Origin: Sitta carolinensis
Lineage: Eukaryota; Chordata; Aves; Passeriformes; Sittidae
Assembly: GCA_032173965.1 (NCBI GenBank)
Contig: CM063283.1
Location: 17,216,501-17,280,500, forward strand
Length of the DNA stretch: 64,000 nt
Reading direction: 5' to 3'
Positions 37,801 to 49,620 of this stretch are shown here, in pieces. The position numbers were made by a program, and so were the translations under genes. Positions within the stretch are counted from its first letter, which is position 1. Every line of letters starts with the position of its first letter. Under the pieces are notes generated by a model. That model was not told the origin of the DNA, made no database searches, and worked only from the letters and a program-made list of their open reading frames with translations.

Positions 37801-40800
37801 GTATACTGTCAACCCACAGAATGTGATTTTCTAGGGTTACCTTGACAAACTCCATAATGAAATCAGCAGAACACTGGAAAAGATCAATAGCAGGGAAAAG
37901 TACATCAACAATCAGTTGGAGCACTTGGTTCAAGAATACCGTTCAGCACAAGCTTTGCTGAGTGAGGTACTGCTGATCTTTTGTTATTGCCTTCTCCAGT
38001 ATTAACTTGATGTTAAGTGAGGGTAGAGGCAAAGACGACATGGAGTGAGCTATCTATGAATTCTGCTGTTGGATATAAAGCAGAGGAAATGTTGATTTGC
38101 TGTCAAAATATATTCTTCCTAAGCTAAACTAGCAATTTTTATTCAACTGTTCTGCAGGGGAAAATAGATGGTTTTGCCTGAGTGTTACGTATAGCTGTTG
38201 CCGGTCTTCAGCAGCTAGTAAATTGCTAGTTCTGCTTTCCCTGTGAAGTTCACACATCTGTCAGGAGTGGAAAAACTATAGTCTCAGTCCAACATTCATC
38301 CCTTAGATTGAGTACTGGTGCTAACATGCACAAAGCACTCTGATTACTTCTTTGTTTCATTTAGTTCTTATGCCAATAGAGTGCTGTCTGAGAAGCTCTT
38401 TGATCCCCTATTTAGGAGGTGTTACAGCCTGCCTTTTGGCAGGTGCTCCTGGCTGTGGCCATGACGATGATAATGCTAACAGAAATTGACCTCTGCACCT
38501 TCTGTTTGCCTTGTTGTTAAGGTATCTTCGAGGTAATTTACTGTTGATGAAGTATTATTCTGGATTTCAGTATTCAATCCTTTCTGCATTATGGCAGATT
38601 TTCTTCATATTTATTTCCTCATATAAATGATTAGAAAGCATAATCCTTATCAAGTATGTATTTGGACTATTTACTGCTTTACATTTTTGAATGGTAGTCA
38701 TTGCAGGGGCTGATGTTTCAAGCCTGTCCTCATTTGTAAACCTCACTGGGGCTTTGTGGGAGTGTTTCTGAAATTGAAACGTATGAGAGCAAGTCTTAAA
38801 GTTTTCTCTGAGCTATCTGCATACATCTCTTCAACTCTGTCATTACAGCAAAGACATGTTTCTTTCCAGGCTAAAGAGAAGTACCAGGAGGGAAGTGGAG
38901 GAGTAACTGAAAGGATTAGAGTGCTTTCTGAGGTAAAACATCTTATTTTAAAACAACCTTCAGGGAGTTGGCATTTAGTGGTTGCAGTTTAATGAAACCA
39001 GTTCTTTCTGATTTGTTCTCATATTAAAGATGATTCTTTGTTTGGGGGAGGTGATCTTGTCCAGTCCCTGAATTTTAAATCCAGGCTGCCATTGATTTTT
39101 AACTCAAGAAATGTGAGCTTAGTTTGTAAAGTTTTATAAGCCCTAGAATTATGGGGGTTTAATAAATCATGCCCATAAATTCTTTGGAAGAAGAAAAGCT
39201 GAACTCTTATTTTTAGTTAAAATTAACAATTTGAAATTTTTATCTTCTAAGCACTTAAAAGCAATATTTGACTAAATAGTAGTTTTTTCCATACATCAGA
39301 TTATCTTATTACCTAAATCTGGTTTTCTGTTGTGGATTTTCTTTTTCCTTTATATTGGTGCTCTGGCAAATTTAAATAAACATCTCCTGTCTCCTAACTG
39401 CCCGCCCCTGTTTAGTGTTTCATGGCATTTCATTTAGAATAACAGCCTGATTTCCAAATCCTTCAACTCTATCCAATTCAGAATTTTTTTAAATGTCTCT
39501 GTTCTGGTTTTAGAAACCAACTTTATTTATTAAACAATAAAGTCTCAGGAATAGTTGCATAAAATAGGTCACAAAATAAGAATGTGTTAAAAATTGTACA
39601 CCAAGTTTGAGATGTTTTAGAACAGAGAGGATAGTTGAGTTGGAGGGGACCTACAGTGCAGCTGCAGTAAGTAATACAGCAGTTTAATGTGAATTTTCTA
39701 GCAAAGATTTCTGAGTGAATGAATTCTGCAGAATTGGAGCTGCCTTCTATTTCACTCTCAAGGAAGTAAGTTTGGAAAAGTATTTTGTGATGACTTCAGA
39801 TTTACAATGTGTGCTTTGGGAGCTGATTGACTGATAAGTAATGGTGAATATGTTACTAGCTGCCATCTTTCAAACTATGTAGGTGCAGTGGTGCATGTCT
39901 GAGGTAAACCAGACACACTGGATGTTAGTACTGATCTGTTTCCAGGCTTGCAAGGAGACTCAGCCCGCCTGGCAATACCATTACCACTGCACATATGCAG
40001 TTACAATGCAGCAATGATTCCTTTTTGTTGCTGAAAAGGCTTTTTGAAGCCTTAATGAAGGGCTATTTTCACATTATAGACTAGAATACTAAATTATTAT
40101 CTTGGCTATACTCTAGAATCCTATATTTGGGGTTTTTTCATTGTCTACAAAGGCAGACTGGTTGTTAGACAGTGCTGAAATACACATTAGTTCTTCATAT
40201 GTGGATTTTAGGTACCTGTGCCAGTGCCAGCAGGCTGGACTGCTGCACCTTCTTTTGCTGCAGAGCTGTTTGTCAGGTTTCCAGTGCAACATGTTGAAAT
40301 CCTGGTGCTTCTGGAAGGGCACAGTTATTTGATGAATCTTGATCTATGGGGATATTGGTTCCTTTGTTCTTCCATCCAGCATCACACAAAACACTTATAT
40401 TGTTGTTTTTATTGGGCATACACAAATTTTCAGTAACACTATGGTGTTTGGTCAAATTGTTACCCTTTTTCTGTAACTTTTTACAATATAAATCTCATTA
40501 AATTAAAAATTTCTGAATGTTTGAAATTGTTCCTCTTTATATAACAAGTAAGATGGATTAGTTAATTTCTTTTAATAAAAGCAGTTATTTAACAGAGACT
40601 TTTTAAAATTTGGTATTCATCTGGTTTAATTAAGAAAAAATCTATTTTAAGGTTACAGAAGCATTAGAGAAAGTAAAGCAGGAAACAGAAGAGAAAGGAA
40701 GCAGTATGACTGATGGTGGTAAGTCCATTTTTGCTTCAGACAACACACCCTTTTTCTCAGTGACAGTTTCAGGATATGTACTTCATTAAAATAAGAGCAA

Positions 40801-41429
40801 TTACAAGGAGCAAAATGATGCAGCAGCATCATATTAGTGGGAAGGGAGGGATTAGAAACAAAATGTAGGGCACGAAACATTTTAATAGGTTTTCACAGTA
40901 AGATTTTCACACCCTGCTGAAGGTGTCTTCAGTTCTCTACCAAATCTCAAGTCAGGTATGGGGATAAGGCTTTCATCTGAGCAAAACACATAATTGAAAA
41001 ACCTGTCTTAATGTTGATGCACATTTTTATGAAGCTCTTAGATGTCAAGAAGACTGCAAAATTGTCATTGCCTTTTTCTGTCTTTAAAGTGTTTTGCATA
41101 TTAAAAATGATGTATCAGTACAATCATGCCTTTAGAGAAGAACACTCTTTTGTTCATTCAACTCTTCAATTTTAAGGAGTGAATTACAGCAAACAATGCT
41201 TTTGTGTTAGGTGGCTGACAGAGTCGTACTGTTTATCTTTTTTTGGACAGCTCCTCTCGTGAAGATTAAACAGGCCTTAACAAAATTGAGGCAAGAAACG
41301 ATTCAGATGGACATACAGATTGGTGTAATGGAACACACATTGCTCCAGTCAAAGCTAAAAGAGAAATCAAATATGACTAGAGATATGCATGCAACAGTGA
41401 TTCCAGAAGCCACAGTAGGTGCCTATTAA
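28421..41429 (+). CDS. IFT57: Intraflagellar transport protein 57 (complete, 11 coding exons)
   Basis: IFT57 (Hippi) is a peripheral IFT-B complex subunit that works with IFT20, IFT38 and others in anterograde ciliary transport; it also binds HIP1. Eleven exons (179, 163, 119, 91, 69, 123, 72, 132, 63, 67 and 179 nt) join in frame to 418 residues, against 429 in human. The N-terminal calponin-homology-like part holds RGPGAAFHMFVLMEDLLDKL, HYFALPTNPGEQFFMFC and CYVLDCLAEEALKH. An acidic linker (TEEETEEEEITEDDAELT) follows, then NYIDLNVLKAQTY, TDAAEWNLEVERVLPQLKVT and a C-terminal coiled coil (REKYINNQLEHLVQEYRSAQ; EHTLLQSKLKEKSNMTRDMH). The start at 28421 has a good context (AAAGATGG). An upstream in-frame ATG at 28340 would add 27 residues. 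No disruption is seen. Confidence 0.96.
29113..29168. repeat. T/G-rich low-complexity tract in IFT57 intron 1
   Basis: Runs of T broken by G, ending in T15 (29154-29168). The rest of intron 1 (28600-30005) shows no recognised element. Confidence 0.85.
30006..30168 (+). CDS. IFT57: IFT57 exon 2
   Basis: The acceptor is TTTAAACAG and the donor GTGAGT. It encodes HYFALPTNPGEQFFMFCVLA through NVLSELRSF. Confidence 0.95.
31266..31384 (+). CDS. IFT57: IFT57 exon 3
   Basis: The acceptor is TTATTTTAG and the donor GTACAG. It encodes RRPVDFPPSKLKTGCGEQVC through GFSWK. Confidence 0.95.
32276..32366 (+). CDS. IFT57: IFT57 exon 4 (acidic linker)
   Basis: The acceptor is AATTTCAG and the donor GTAGGT. 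It encodes PVYPTEETEEEEITEDDAEL then TLSKLEEDVA. Confidence 0.94.
34335..34403 (+). CDS. IFT57: IFT57 exon 5
   Basis: The acceptor is TCTCTTAAG and the donor GTAAGT. It encodes EEESDNEENYIDLNVLKAQT then YRS. Confidence 0.93.
34960..35082 (+). CDS. IFT57: IFT57 exon 6
   Basis: The acceptor is TTTACACAG and the donor GTATGG. It encodes NINDAAKQEEILQPTTDAAE through KVTVRTDNK. Confidence 0.95.
37172..37243 (+). CDS. IFT57: IFT57 exon 7
   Basis: The acceptor is CTTTTTTAG and the donor GTATGT. It encodes DWRIHVDQMHQHKDRIDSSL then KETR. Confidence 0.95.
37835..37966 (+). CDS. IFT57: IFT57 exon 8 (coiled coil)
   Basis: The acceptor is TTTTCTAG and the donor GTACTG. It encodes GYLDKLHNEISRTLEKINSR through RSAQALLSE. 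Confidence 0.95.
38870..38932 (+). CDS. IFT57: IFT57 exon 9
   Basis: The acceptor is CTTTCCAG and the donor GTAAAA. It encodes AKEKYQEGSGGVTERIRVLS then E. Confidence 0.94.
40652..40718 (+). CDS. IFT57: IFT57 exon 10
   Basis: The acceptor is TATTTTAAG and the donor GTAAGT. It encodes VTEALEKVKQETEEKGSSMT then DG, ending in phase 1. Confidence 0.94.
41251..41429 (+). CDS. IFT57: IFT57 exon 11 (last)
   Basis: The acceptor is TTTGGACAG. It encodes PLVKIKQALTKLRQETIQMD through ATVIPEATVGAY and TAA. It contains EHTLLQSKLKEKSNMTRDMH, nearly identical to human. Confidence 0.96.
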
Positions 41430-41662
41430 AACTGGTGGTGGGACCTAACTTGGTTTGCCCAAAATGCAGTTTTCTATCATTTGCTTTTTTGTGAATTCAG
41501 AGGTTTCATTTTTGTGGGGTAGGAGGGTGTTCTTTTTTCCCTATTTCTTTTGGATGCTTGTTAAAAGATGCATTTCTTTAAGAAGTAATGTGCACACTTA
41601 AGAGGGAGACATGTTTAGTTTTGTGCTGTAAAGATTTACTGCATATCTCTTCAAAATTTACC

Positions 41663-41668
41663 AATAAA
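41663..41668 (+). promoter_or_regulatory. IFT57 polyadenylation signal
   Basis: AATAAA lies 234 nt after the stop and is the first canonical hexamer in the 3' UTR. Confidence 0.6.
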
Positions 41669-42463
41669 TTCTTGTTAGTGAAGATGTCTCTGTTTCTTTG
41701 AAGAATGTTATTTAATGTGAAAGTCTATAGAATGATGCTGACAGCCTGTAATCTTGATACTCTGCAGTGCTGAAAGGAAATTGCTTGCAAAGGACTTGAA
41801 AGGAAGGTAAAATGTCTGTCATTGCCACTTACATACATTTAGATCAAGTATTTAATTGATGATACTGAAATAATATAGCATTACCCTTTCCAGTGGGCTG
41901 AGTCAAAATTGATAATCAGCTGCGACTCCTCTAACAGCAGCAACAATATCAAAATCTATATAAGGCCAAAGAAGGTGAAAAATATTGTTTGGAAATTACT
42001 CTTGGCTTTCTAATTTTTTTCCATGTGCCATCACTGTTTCAGAATCACTTTATATTAGCATTGGGTCAAACGCTGCTTTCATTTATAGTATTTAGAAGAG
42101 CTCTGTGGATTCGGATTATTCTTGTTTTCTGTTCTTGTGTCAGAACACCCACTTTTGATTTCTGTAAAGGAAAAATGTTGCCAAATCTAGTTGAGTAATA
42201 CAGAATGAGAAGAAAAATGTAGGAGGAAGGGGCTGAGAATGTAATGGCAACAGGGAGCTTGCTTTGTCTTAGTAAATGTGTAGGTAGGGAGTGATTCTAG
42301 ATGTTAATGGTAATGAAAGAGTATGAAGCAAAGAAATAACCTCATTAAAGTACTAATATATCCTTTTGGTTCTGATTGTTCATGAACCATGAACGATATT
42401 AGTACAATTGCAGTGGCATTGGAATCCTCGCCTAACTTCTGCAGGCTCTTCCATTCATCTGAC

Positions 42464-42539
42464 AATTATAATATAGAAATAATAATTGAATATAATATAT
42501 AAATATATATTATATAAATAAATTTAATATATATAATTT
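42464..42539. repeat. AT-rich simple repeat
   Basis: Imperfect TATA/ATAA array downstream of IFT57. Confidence 0.85.
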
Positions 42540-45500
42540 CTCTCAATTAAAGGTGAGCAGTATTTTGCAGAGTTAGTGGATCAGTTCTGTGTCTGAAAGT
42601 CAAGATAGTTGACTTGATACAGTCAATTATATGACCCAGCGTAAGTTTGTTGTGCTTCAGTATTTCATTTGCTAAAAAGAAAAAGCCCTAAAAAGTGAAA
42701 AGCTATTTGTAAATGCCGGCTATTACAATTTACCTGTGCAAGCCACTGCTGAAAATCTCTATGAATCACACTGGGAATTGGTTTCCAGCTCCTTTTGCTG
42801 CCTACCTATATCCTCCCACATTCAGCTGAAATTAGAAAAGTTATTATTCATGTTCCCTTTGTTAGGTGCTGTTGCTACTGCATATTTACTTTAACAGTGG
42901 CTTTACTTAAGATAAAGCAACTCCCTTTTGCATTGCCTGCAAAGCAGCTCACTGATGCTTTTGGATTGCAGTGTTGTGTTTTATAAATGCTGTTTATGTA
43001 AATGCTTTCCTCAGAAAAACTCCTCCTTCATGCTAATATAACAAACATGATTAATCAAAAACCTTTCCTTATGAACTGAGCCTCTTACTCTATTAGAAGT
43101 GAATCTGTTAAGACAGGCATGGCCAAAAACCCTCCAATGTGACAAAAATCTCCAGAAGAAAAGCGTCCTTTGTGCCAAAGTAATTTTAAAATAGCGTGCT
43201 AATTATCTGGAATTGATCTACTTTATTTTTAACAGTACTGCCTTCATTTAAGTAGAACACTTTTGTTTATCTCAGGAATGATATATGGCCTTTAGTTGTC
43301 ATCTGGCAAAGAGTGGCATTTGCCCCTTGAGACAGTAAAAGCATTTGACCCTGCTTTGAAAGCAGCCTTACTGATTGGGCAAGCAGCCACACCATCTTCC
43401 TTAAAAGCAGAGGACAGCAGTGAGGCCTGTCACAAGCAGCCTGAAAAGCCCTTCTAGAGAAGCAAAGAACTGTGTAATTAGTCCACTGCTGAATCAGTGC
43501 AGGAAGCAGAAGCCACATTAAAATTAAATCACTTGGTTCACATTACTTCCTGCACTGCTCATTATCTAATGCAGTGTCAGAAAGGAAGACCAACAAAACA
43601 AACATGTCCCTAAGTTAGTAGGATGCACATAAATCTGTTATACAAGAGTCTCTCTTCTTCTAGAGAGGATTTAGGAAAGAAGGACTATTTGCAAGAGTCA
43701 ACTTTTATGTACAGCTATCCTCTTCCAAGTCTCTTAACATTTTCAGTTCTCTGGAACATCAGTATGGAGGCAAAGTGTCACTGTCAGATTTTACCTAGAA
43801 GCCAAGTAGGAGTTGGCTGTAGACAGACACAGAAGTCATGCAGAGAGGGAAAGAAGGAACATCATTTGCTCACTTTGGTTAGAGAAGCTATAGGTTTTGT
43901 CCTTGCCATGAGGACTGCAATAGTTAGGTCTTGTAACGTGGCCCTTGTATGAGCTGACACTTGGCTCTTGGAAACATGTTGCTGAGGAAGGCTCATCAGT
44001 AGTCAGCTCACTCTCTTGTATGTACTCCTCAAAGTTCCAGGAAAAGACTACTTGCAGCATATTACTTTCTAGGTCTTCTTCAGCTCTGAAATAGCTCTGA
44101 ACCTCATAACATGACCCAATGCCTTATTTCCCTGTCTTCTGTCTAGTCTAGCATGTAAATGCCCCGCTGGGAACTGGAAATAGCCTTAGTGCTAGGTACT
44201 CTATTATAGGTGCTGTTTGTAAGCCATTTAGGATACCTGAGAGTGATTACATGCCTTACTTTTTATTTTAATAAATATAATAGCCCACTCCCCCTTCTCT
44301 TCTTGTTCTAATGTCAGCAGATAGCACGACTTGCTGTGCTGAAAGAAAGTGCAAAGGGTTGGTTTTTTACTTCTAAATCCATTTCTCTCACAGAGAACCT
44401 TCTATGGAGTTGATGACTTAACACTAAAATTGCAAGAGTTTAAAAGTGGCTTTCAATCATATGCTGAGAATTCATTGTTTCAGCACTGAGTCACATTAAT
44501 CATTTGAACTTGCCTTGCTGAGCGCTGTGCAGGAAGCTGAATGAATTCACATTAGTTTGAGGAAACTACTGTTGTTTGAGAGACCACTCCCAGATCTGGT
44601 CAAAATATTCTCATGCTTGTCTGCTGATGTCATCAAAGGCCTTCTCCTCCTTACCCCCCAAAACAGGAACTTAAGGGAAAATAATTTTTTCCTGAAAAGG
44701 AAAACCTTTATGTCTACCTACTATTAAACTTTGCCACTTATTTTTTTGAGTACAGCTGTACTGTGCACTATGACATTCAAAAAAATCACTGTATTGCTAA
44801 TTGTAAGTTACAGTAAGAGCAAGTAAATCATCTGCGTGTGACCTATAAAAAAAACTAAGCAAAAATGAAGAGCCTCTGTGTGAACATTTCCAGCTTCTGT
44901 GCACTTTGAATTTTGCATCCAAATTTTGCATCCTGGGCTTCTCTCCAAGTTTGACAAATGTTAATTAGAAAAAGAAGGAATTGGTTGATGCTGTGCTGCC
45001 ACACTGGCTGCATGCCCGCGCAGGGCTGTCAATGCTGCAGTGTACCCCCACAAGGCAGCTGCACGTACATGCGCACAGGCCTGCGCACACACCGGCCTCT
45101 CCCGGGGCTGGAACCAGTGGCAGAACAACATGCCTGTGAAAATCCTGGCCTACTTCCTGCAGCCTCACTGCTTTCCATTTGCTTGTGGATGGATTAATAT
45201 TGTAGGAAGTGATTGGGTGATACCTGGCAAAGGCCTGAAATAAAGCTCAGGAAAAGTTAATCGGTGCATGTGACTGTAAAGTAAACAGGATATGAGCACT
45301 GGCTTTTCTGTGTGAATACTGCTCATAGGTAGGGACTTTCCGCAGAAGGCTTGGAGATAGCAAAGGTTATTTTTGTCTGCCATTTCCTCCTTTCAGCGTA
45401 TTTTTTTTTCATTCAGCAAATGTTATTGGCAGGGCGTTCTCATGTATTAACTAATACTTAGCTATTGCTCCAGGGCTTGGTATTGCTGGAAATGTCTGTC

Positions 45501-48500
45501 TTTCAGCCTCATAGTAACAGCCCTACCATTTTGCAATTATTCCCACGCAACACTGGAATGAGCAGGGTTTAAAGATTTTTACTGAGAGTAAGTAACAGTT
45601 TGAATAATGCTAGTCTTTCACTTACTGCCTAGTTTTACTCTTTTTCACTCCTGGTCTTAGTAGTTAGGATTGACTATTTCAGTACTCCATCCCAGAAGTA
45701 GTAGAGAAACTCATATGCATCCTGTGTAAATATTCACTTCTGTTGATTTTTACAAGTCAGAGGGACAGAATAATTATTTCTAATAATATTCCACTTGATA
45801 ATGCACTAATTGCAATTGTTCATTCAAAAATATTTTCCTGTTTCTATGGTTTTCAAAGGATGACAGTACTTCAAGTGACACCTTAGTGTTATTCAGTAGT
45901 AACACAAAGGATTAAACTGTGGAGTGTTGGCAGCCCCTGGACAAAAAGTTTCCCATCCCTCCTCTAGTTTTAGGTTAGAAGTTTCTTCTTGTATCTGTGT
46001 AAGGGGGTGGCTCTCATAAGGTTTTAGAGAGTTCTCCCTATCCTTCAGCATAGCTTGCCCATGAGCATTTTGCTTCCTTTCAAAAAATCCATTTGGGAAA
46101 GAATACAAGCCAGTAGTCAGACCAAAAGGGACCTGCTGTTTGTGAAATTTTCCTGGAAAGTAGCGCCAAAAAAATGGTGCGGAAGGTTTCAAAAGGTTTG
46201 ATAGCATCTGTTGAACATTGTTTCCTTTTTTACAGGGGGCACACAAGTTCCTGATGTGATGGCAGGAAGGATTTCTGATGAGTTTATCAAATGCTGTCTA
46301 ACAACTCTAAAAACAATGAAAACTGTGATCTTACAAGTGTCACTCATTAATTTTGTACTAATTTGTCCAGCAGCAATTTCATTACAGCCTTCTGTAGAGT
46401 GCCTGAAAACTCAAGTAAAACATTCCTGAAGATTTTCATCGTCTTCAGCTATATAATATTGACAATGAAGAATAAAAAATACTGTTCTGAGAAGACTTTT
46501 CCTGGGACAGAAGAGTAAAGTCTAGGTGTGGCAAGGCAAGGCAGGTTTGGAGGGTTTTTTCTCTAAGAGTCCAGTATACTGATTTTTGTTTGAATAAGGA
46601 CATACCTATTAGTACATTTGGGTTTCTGAGATTGAAAAAAAGGAATTGCAGGCAACTGTGTCAGAGAAGATAAACAACTGAAAGCGAGTTCCGTTTTCTC
46701 TCAGTTGTGAACAGGATTGATACACAGGTAACAAATTCATGTGGATAGAATGAAAGAGCTTCCTTTAAAAAGCTCTTCCATACTATCTTCGCTTAAATGT
46801 ACAAAACATGCCTTTGCTTAGTTATATTCCATTTGTTGCTTCTAGTTAATCTTCATCTCTCTTAATTGCATGCTCTACTCCTCTGTGCTGATGTTACCCT
46901 CCAAATAATTAGAAATTTGACATGACCTAAATATAACGGATGTGGTCACTCCATCTGAGCATCTTCTAAGCTGGTGGAACTGACGGTGTGTTTCTGTAGA
47001 GTGCCACCTGTGAGCAGCCACTGCTGACATTGATCCAGTGTGGGTGTCAGGAGATGAGAAGCAGGAAGCTGGTCCCACTTCCTGTCAGTGCTTCTTCTAC
47101 TTCCTCTACAGTGCTTATCTCCTGTAGGAGACTCTAGAAGGCTGCACAGACCGAATTTGCTAGTACAGCTACATTCAGAAGGAATGTGAACACCATAGTG
47201 CTTGTCACCCTTCTCCTAAAAGCAGCTAATCAAAACTCCTTGTCCCGTTGATTGCTTTAATCAGGGGAGGAGGAATCAAGTGGTAACTTTTGTGCCTAGA
47301 ATGAATCAAACAGCAGAAAACAAAACACAGAACCTGCTCACAAATTCAAGTATTCATCTCGAATTGATCTCTTTACTAGTTTCTGGGGTCAGGCTAAACT
47401 TTCTGAGTATGGATGGGACTTTCTACCTGGCCTGTGTTTTTTCAGATCCTCACCACCTCTCTCTTTTCTATGTGCCTGTATGCCTGGAGCCTCAGAATTT
47501 AGGCTGGATCATTTATCTCTGTCTGGTGAACAGACATTTTTATGCTGCACCTTTCAAAACCACCTGCTTCTGGAAAAAACCTTCCTTTTTATCTGCGCTA
47601 CAAAGAGTTGTATTGATACCCAGAGTTTCAAAGCAGTTTAACTTGACCTTTACCAGCATAAGGTTTGGCTAGGAGGAGCAAAGCTTTCATTTGTGAAAAA
47701 CAGGTTTTTTCTATTTAGTGGTGGAAGAAAAGAAAAAACAGAAGAAGATATGGCCAGACAATGTATCTTCTAGAAAGCTGTAATATTCCCTGCAAGACCC
47801 AGATTTTTATCTGTGCCAATATATTCTGTCTCTAAACACATGAATTTGCCATTCCTGATTTTAGCAGTGACCCCAACATAAAGCTTGAAGAATATAGTAA
47901 TAACCAAGACCCGTGGCATACAGAAAGATCTTTCAGGGCTCAACAGTAACTAAGTCTACATTTGAGATGAAACATGTCATTTATTTCTTAGAGATTCAGA
48001 ATACAAATACCAGTTTATCAGTGTGAGGGAACTTCTGACAAGCAGCAGATAAAGCTTTACTGTGATGCAGAAAATGCAATAACAGTAAAGGGTTATTAAG
48101 TCTTTTTATGACAATCCATCCTGTATTTCATCCCAGAAAATGCTGATAGCTCCTTTTCACCAGGTCATAAGTGTGCCAGCTCTATTATACAGATCCCAGT
48201 TTGCCATGCTTTGGCAAATGTATCCTTTGTGGCACTTGCATGATCAATTATGCTTTACTCAGTGCCGTGATTGTTTACAACACACCACAGTCTTCACACA
48301 CCACAGTCTTCGTGAAGACACATTTATTACAGACAATGGTGCCAGTGCTGATCTGTTCTTATTGGCCATTTCAAAACAAAAGCCAGACAAAAAGGCATCT
48401 GTTTTCAGTGCTGGTCAGGTTAGTACTGGAAGTCTCTTCTTAGTGCTTTTCACCCTATGTTGGAATACAGCTGCCAGTACTCAGGGGATCCTTTCACTGA

Positions 48501-49586
48501 GGGCCACCTCCCTAGAAGAGCTGCTGTGGACTCAGGCTAATTCTAGCGCTGACCTGCCTTTCACAAGCTGTTCAGGCAAATCTTCACACTGAGTCATTAG
48601 AGCCCTACAAATGGTATACAGTTAAAACATCCAAGAGTGTCAAAATGAGTCATATTTTTCAAGTGACAATTGCTATTTTGAGTGACTGTTTTGCATTACA
48701 CTTACCAGGACATGCAGGAAACAACAGTGTTTAAGCTTTCCTGCTGCTCGTGGTTCCTAGCACGTGACCAGCCCGGGCAGTTATATCACTGAGCCACACC
48801 TTGCTCTTACCCAGAAATCATATTTCCAGGCATACATATCACGTTATCAGAAGGAGTGACTCTGGACTAAACAAAAAGCTTTTTCAGGCAAAGGGTGTTG
48901 CTCTCAGTGGCCAGCCTGACTTGCAGACCGTACATCCTCTGCCTTGGAGAGGGCTGAAAATGGAACCGAGACCCTACAGGTATCTTCAACAGTACCAGCA
49001 TGCAGAGGGAAGAAAGGCAAAGTTAAGGACGTGGTAGTAGTGACCATTCCCATGGAATACAGACTTGGAGAAAAGCTGGGAACACAAAGAAACAATCCCA
49101 AAAAGGAAATTGTAAGGTTGCGATATGGGAAAAGTCAGTAGGTGAAGGAGCATGTCAGAGGGGCAGAAGGGATTTCTGCATTTGCAGAGAAAAGTCAGCA
49201 AGGAAGAAAATAACAGTGGAATGAGCATATTTGCTATGAGAGTGAAAAGTGAGAAAAAAGCAATAAGAAAACAATAAGAAAAAGGTGCAGCTGATTGAAA
49301 GAGGTAAAAAAGAGGTATTGAGGGTGAGGAGACTGATAAGAAATGGAAGTTCTCTACAGCCTTAACATAAGTTAACACAAGTCATGGGACATTCCCACCA
49401 GCCTATTCACACACACAAAAACAACAAACTAACCAACCTGTTTACCACAGCTACCTTTGATGTCCAAAAGCCACAAGAAGAAATTACATAAGGAGAGAGT
49501 AAAAACGGGGGGAGTTAAAAGGTTAGGTGAGGACAAGAGTCAAAGCCACTTCAGGAACAGATACACAAGCAAAGGAAATTCTAAAC

Positions 49587-49620
49587 GGAAGAGGAGGAAG
49601 GGGGGAGGAGGAGGAAGACA
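49587..49620. repeat. Purine-rich tract
   Basis: GGAAGAGGAGGAAGGGGGGA-type run on the plus strand. Confidence 0.75.

Noticed and set aside
47280..47672. 130-codon plus-strand open frame
   Set aside because: Unrecognised sequence of mixed composition without splice or promoter support.
48140..48592. 150-codon plus-strand open frame between IFT57 and CD47
   Set aside because: No domain, no consistent exon signals, and an overlapping open frame in another phase. This is expected by chance in 16 kb.
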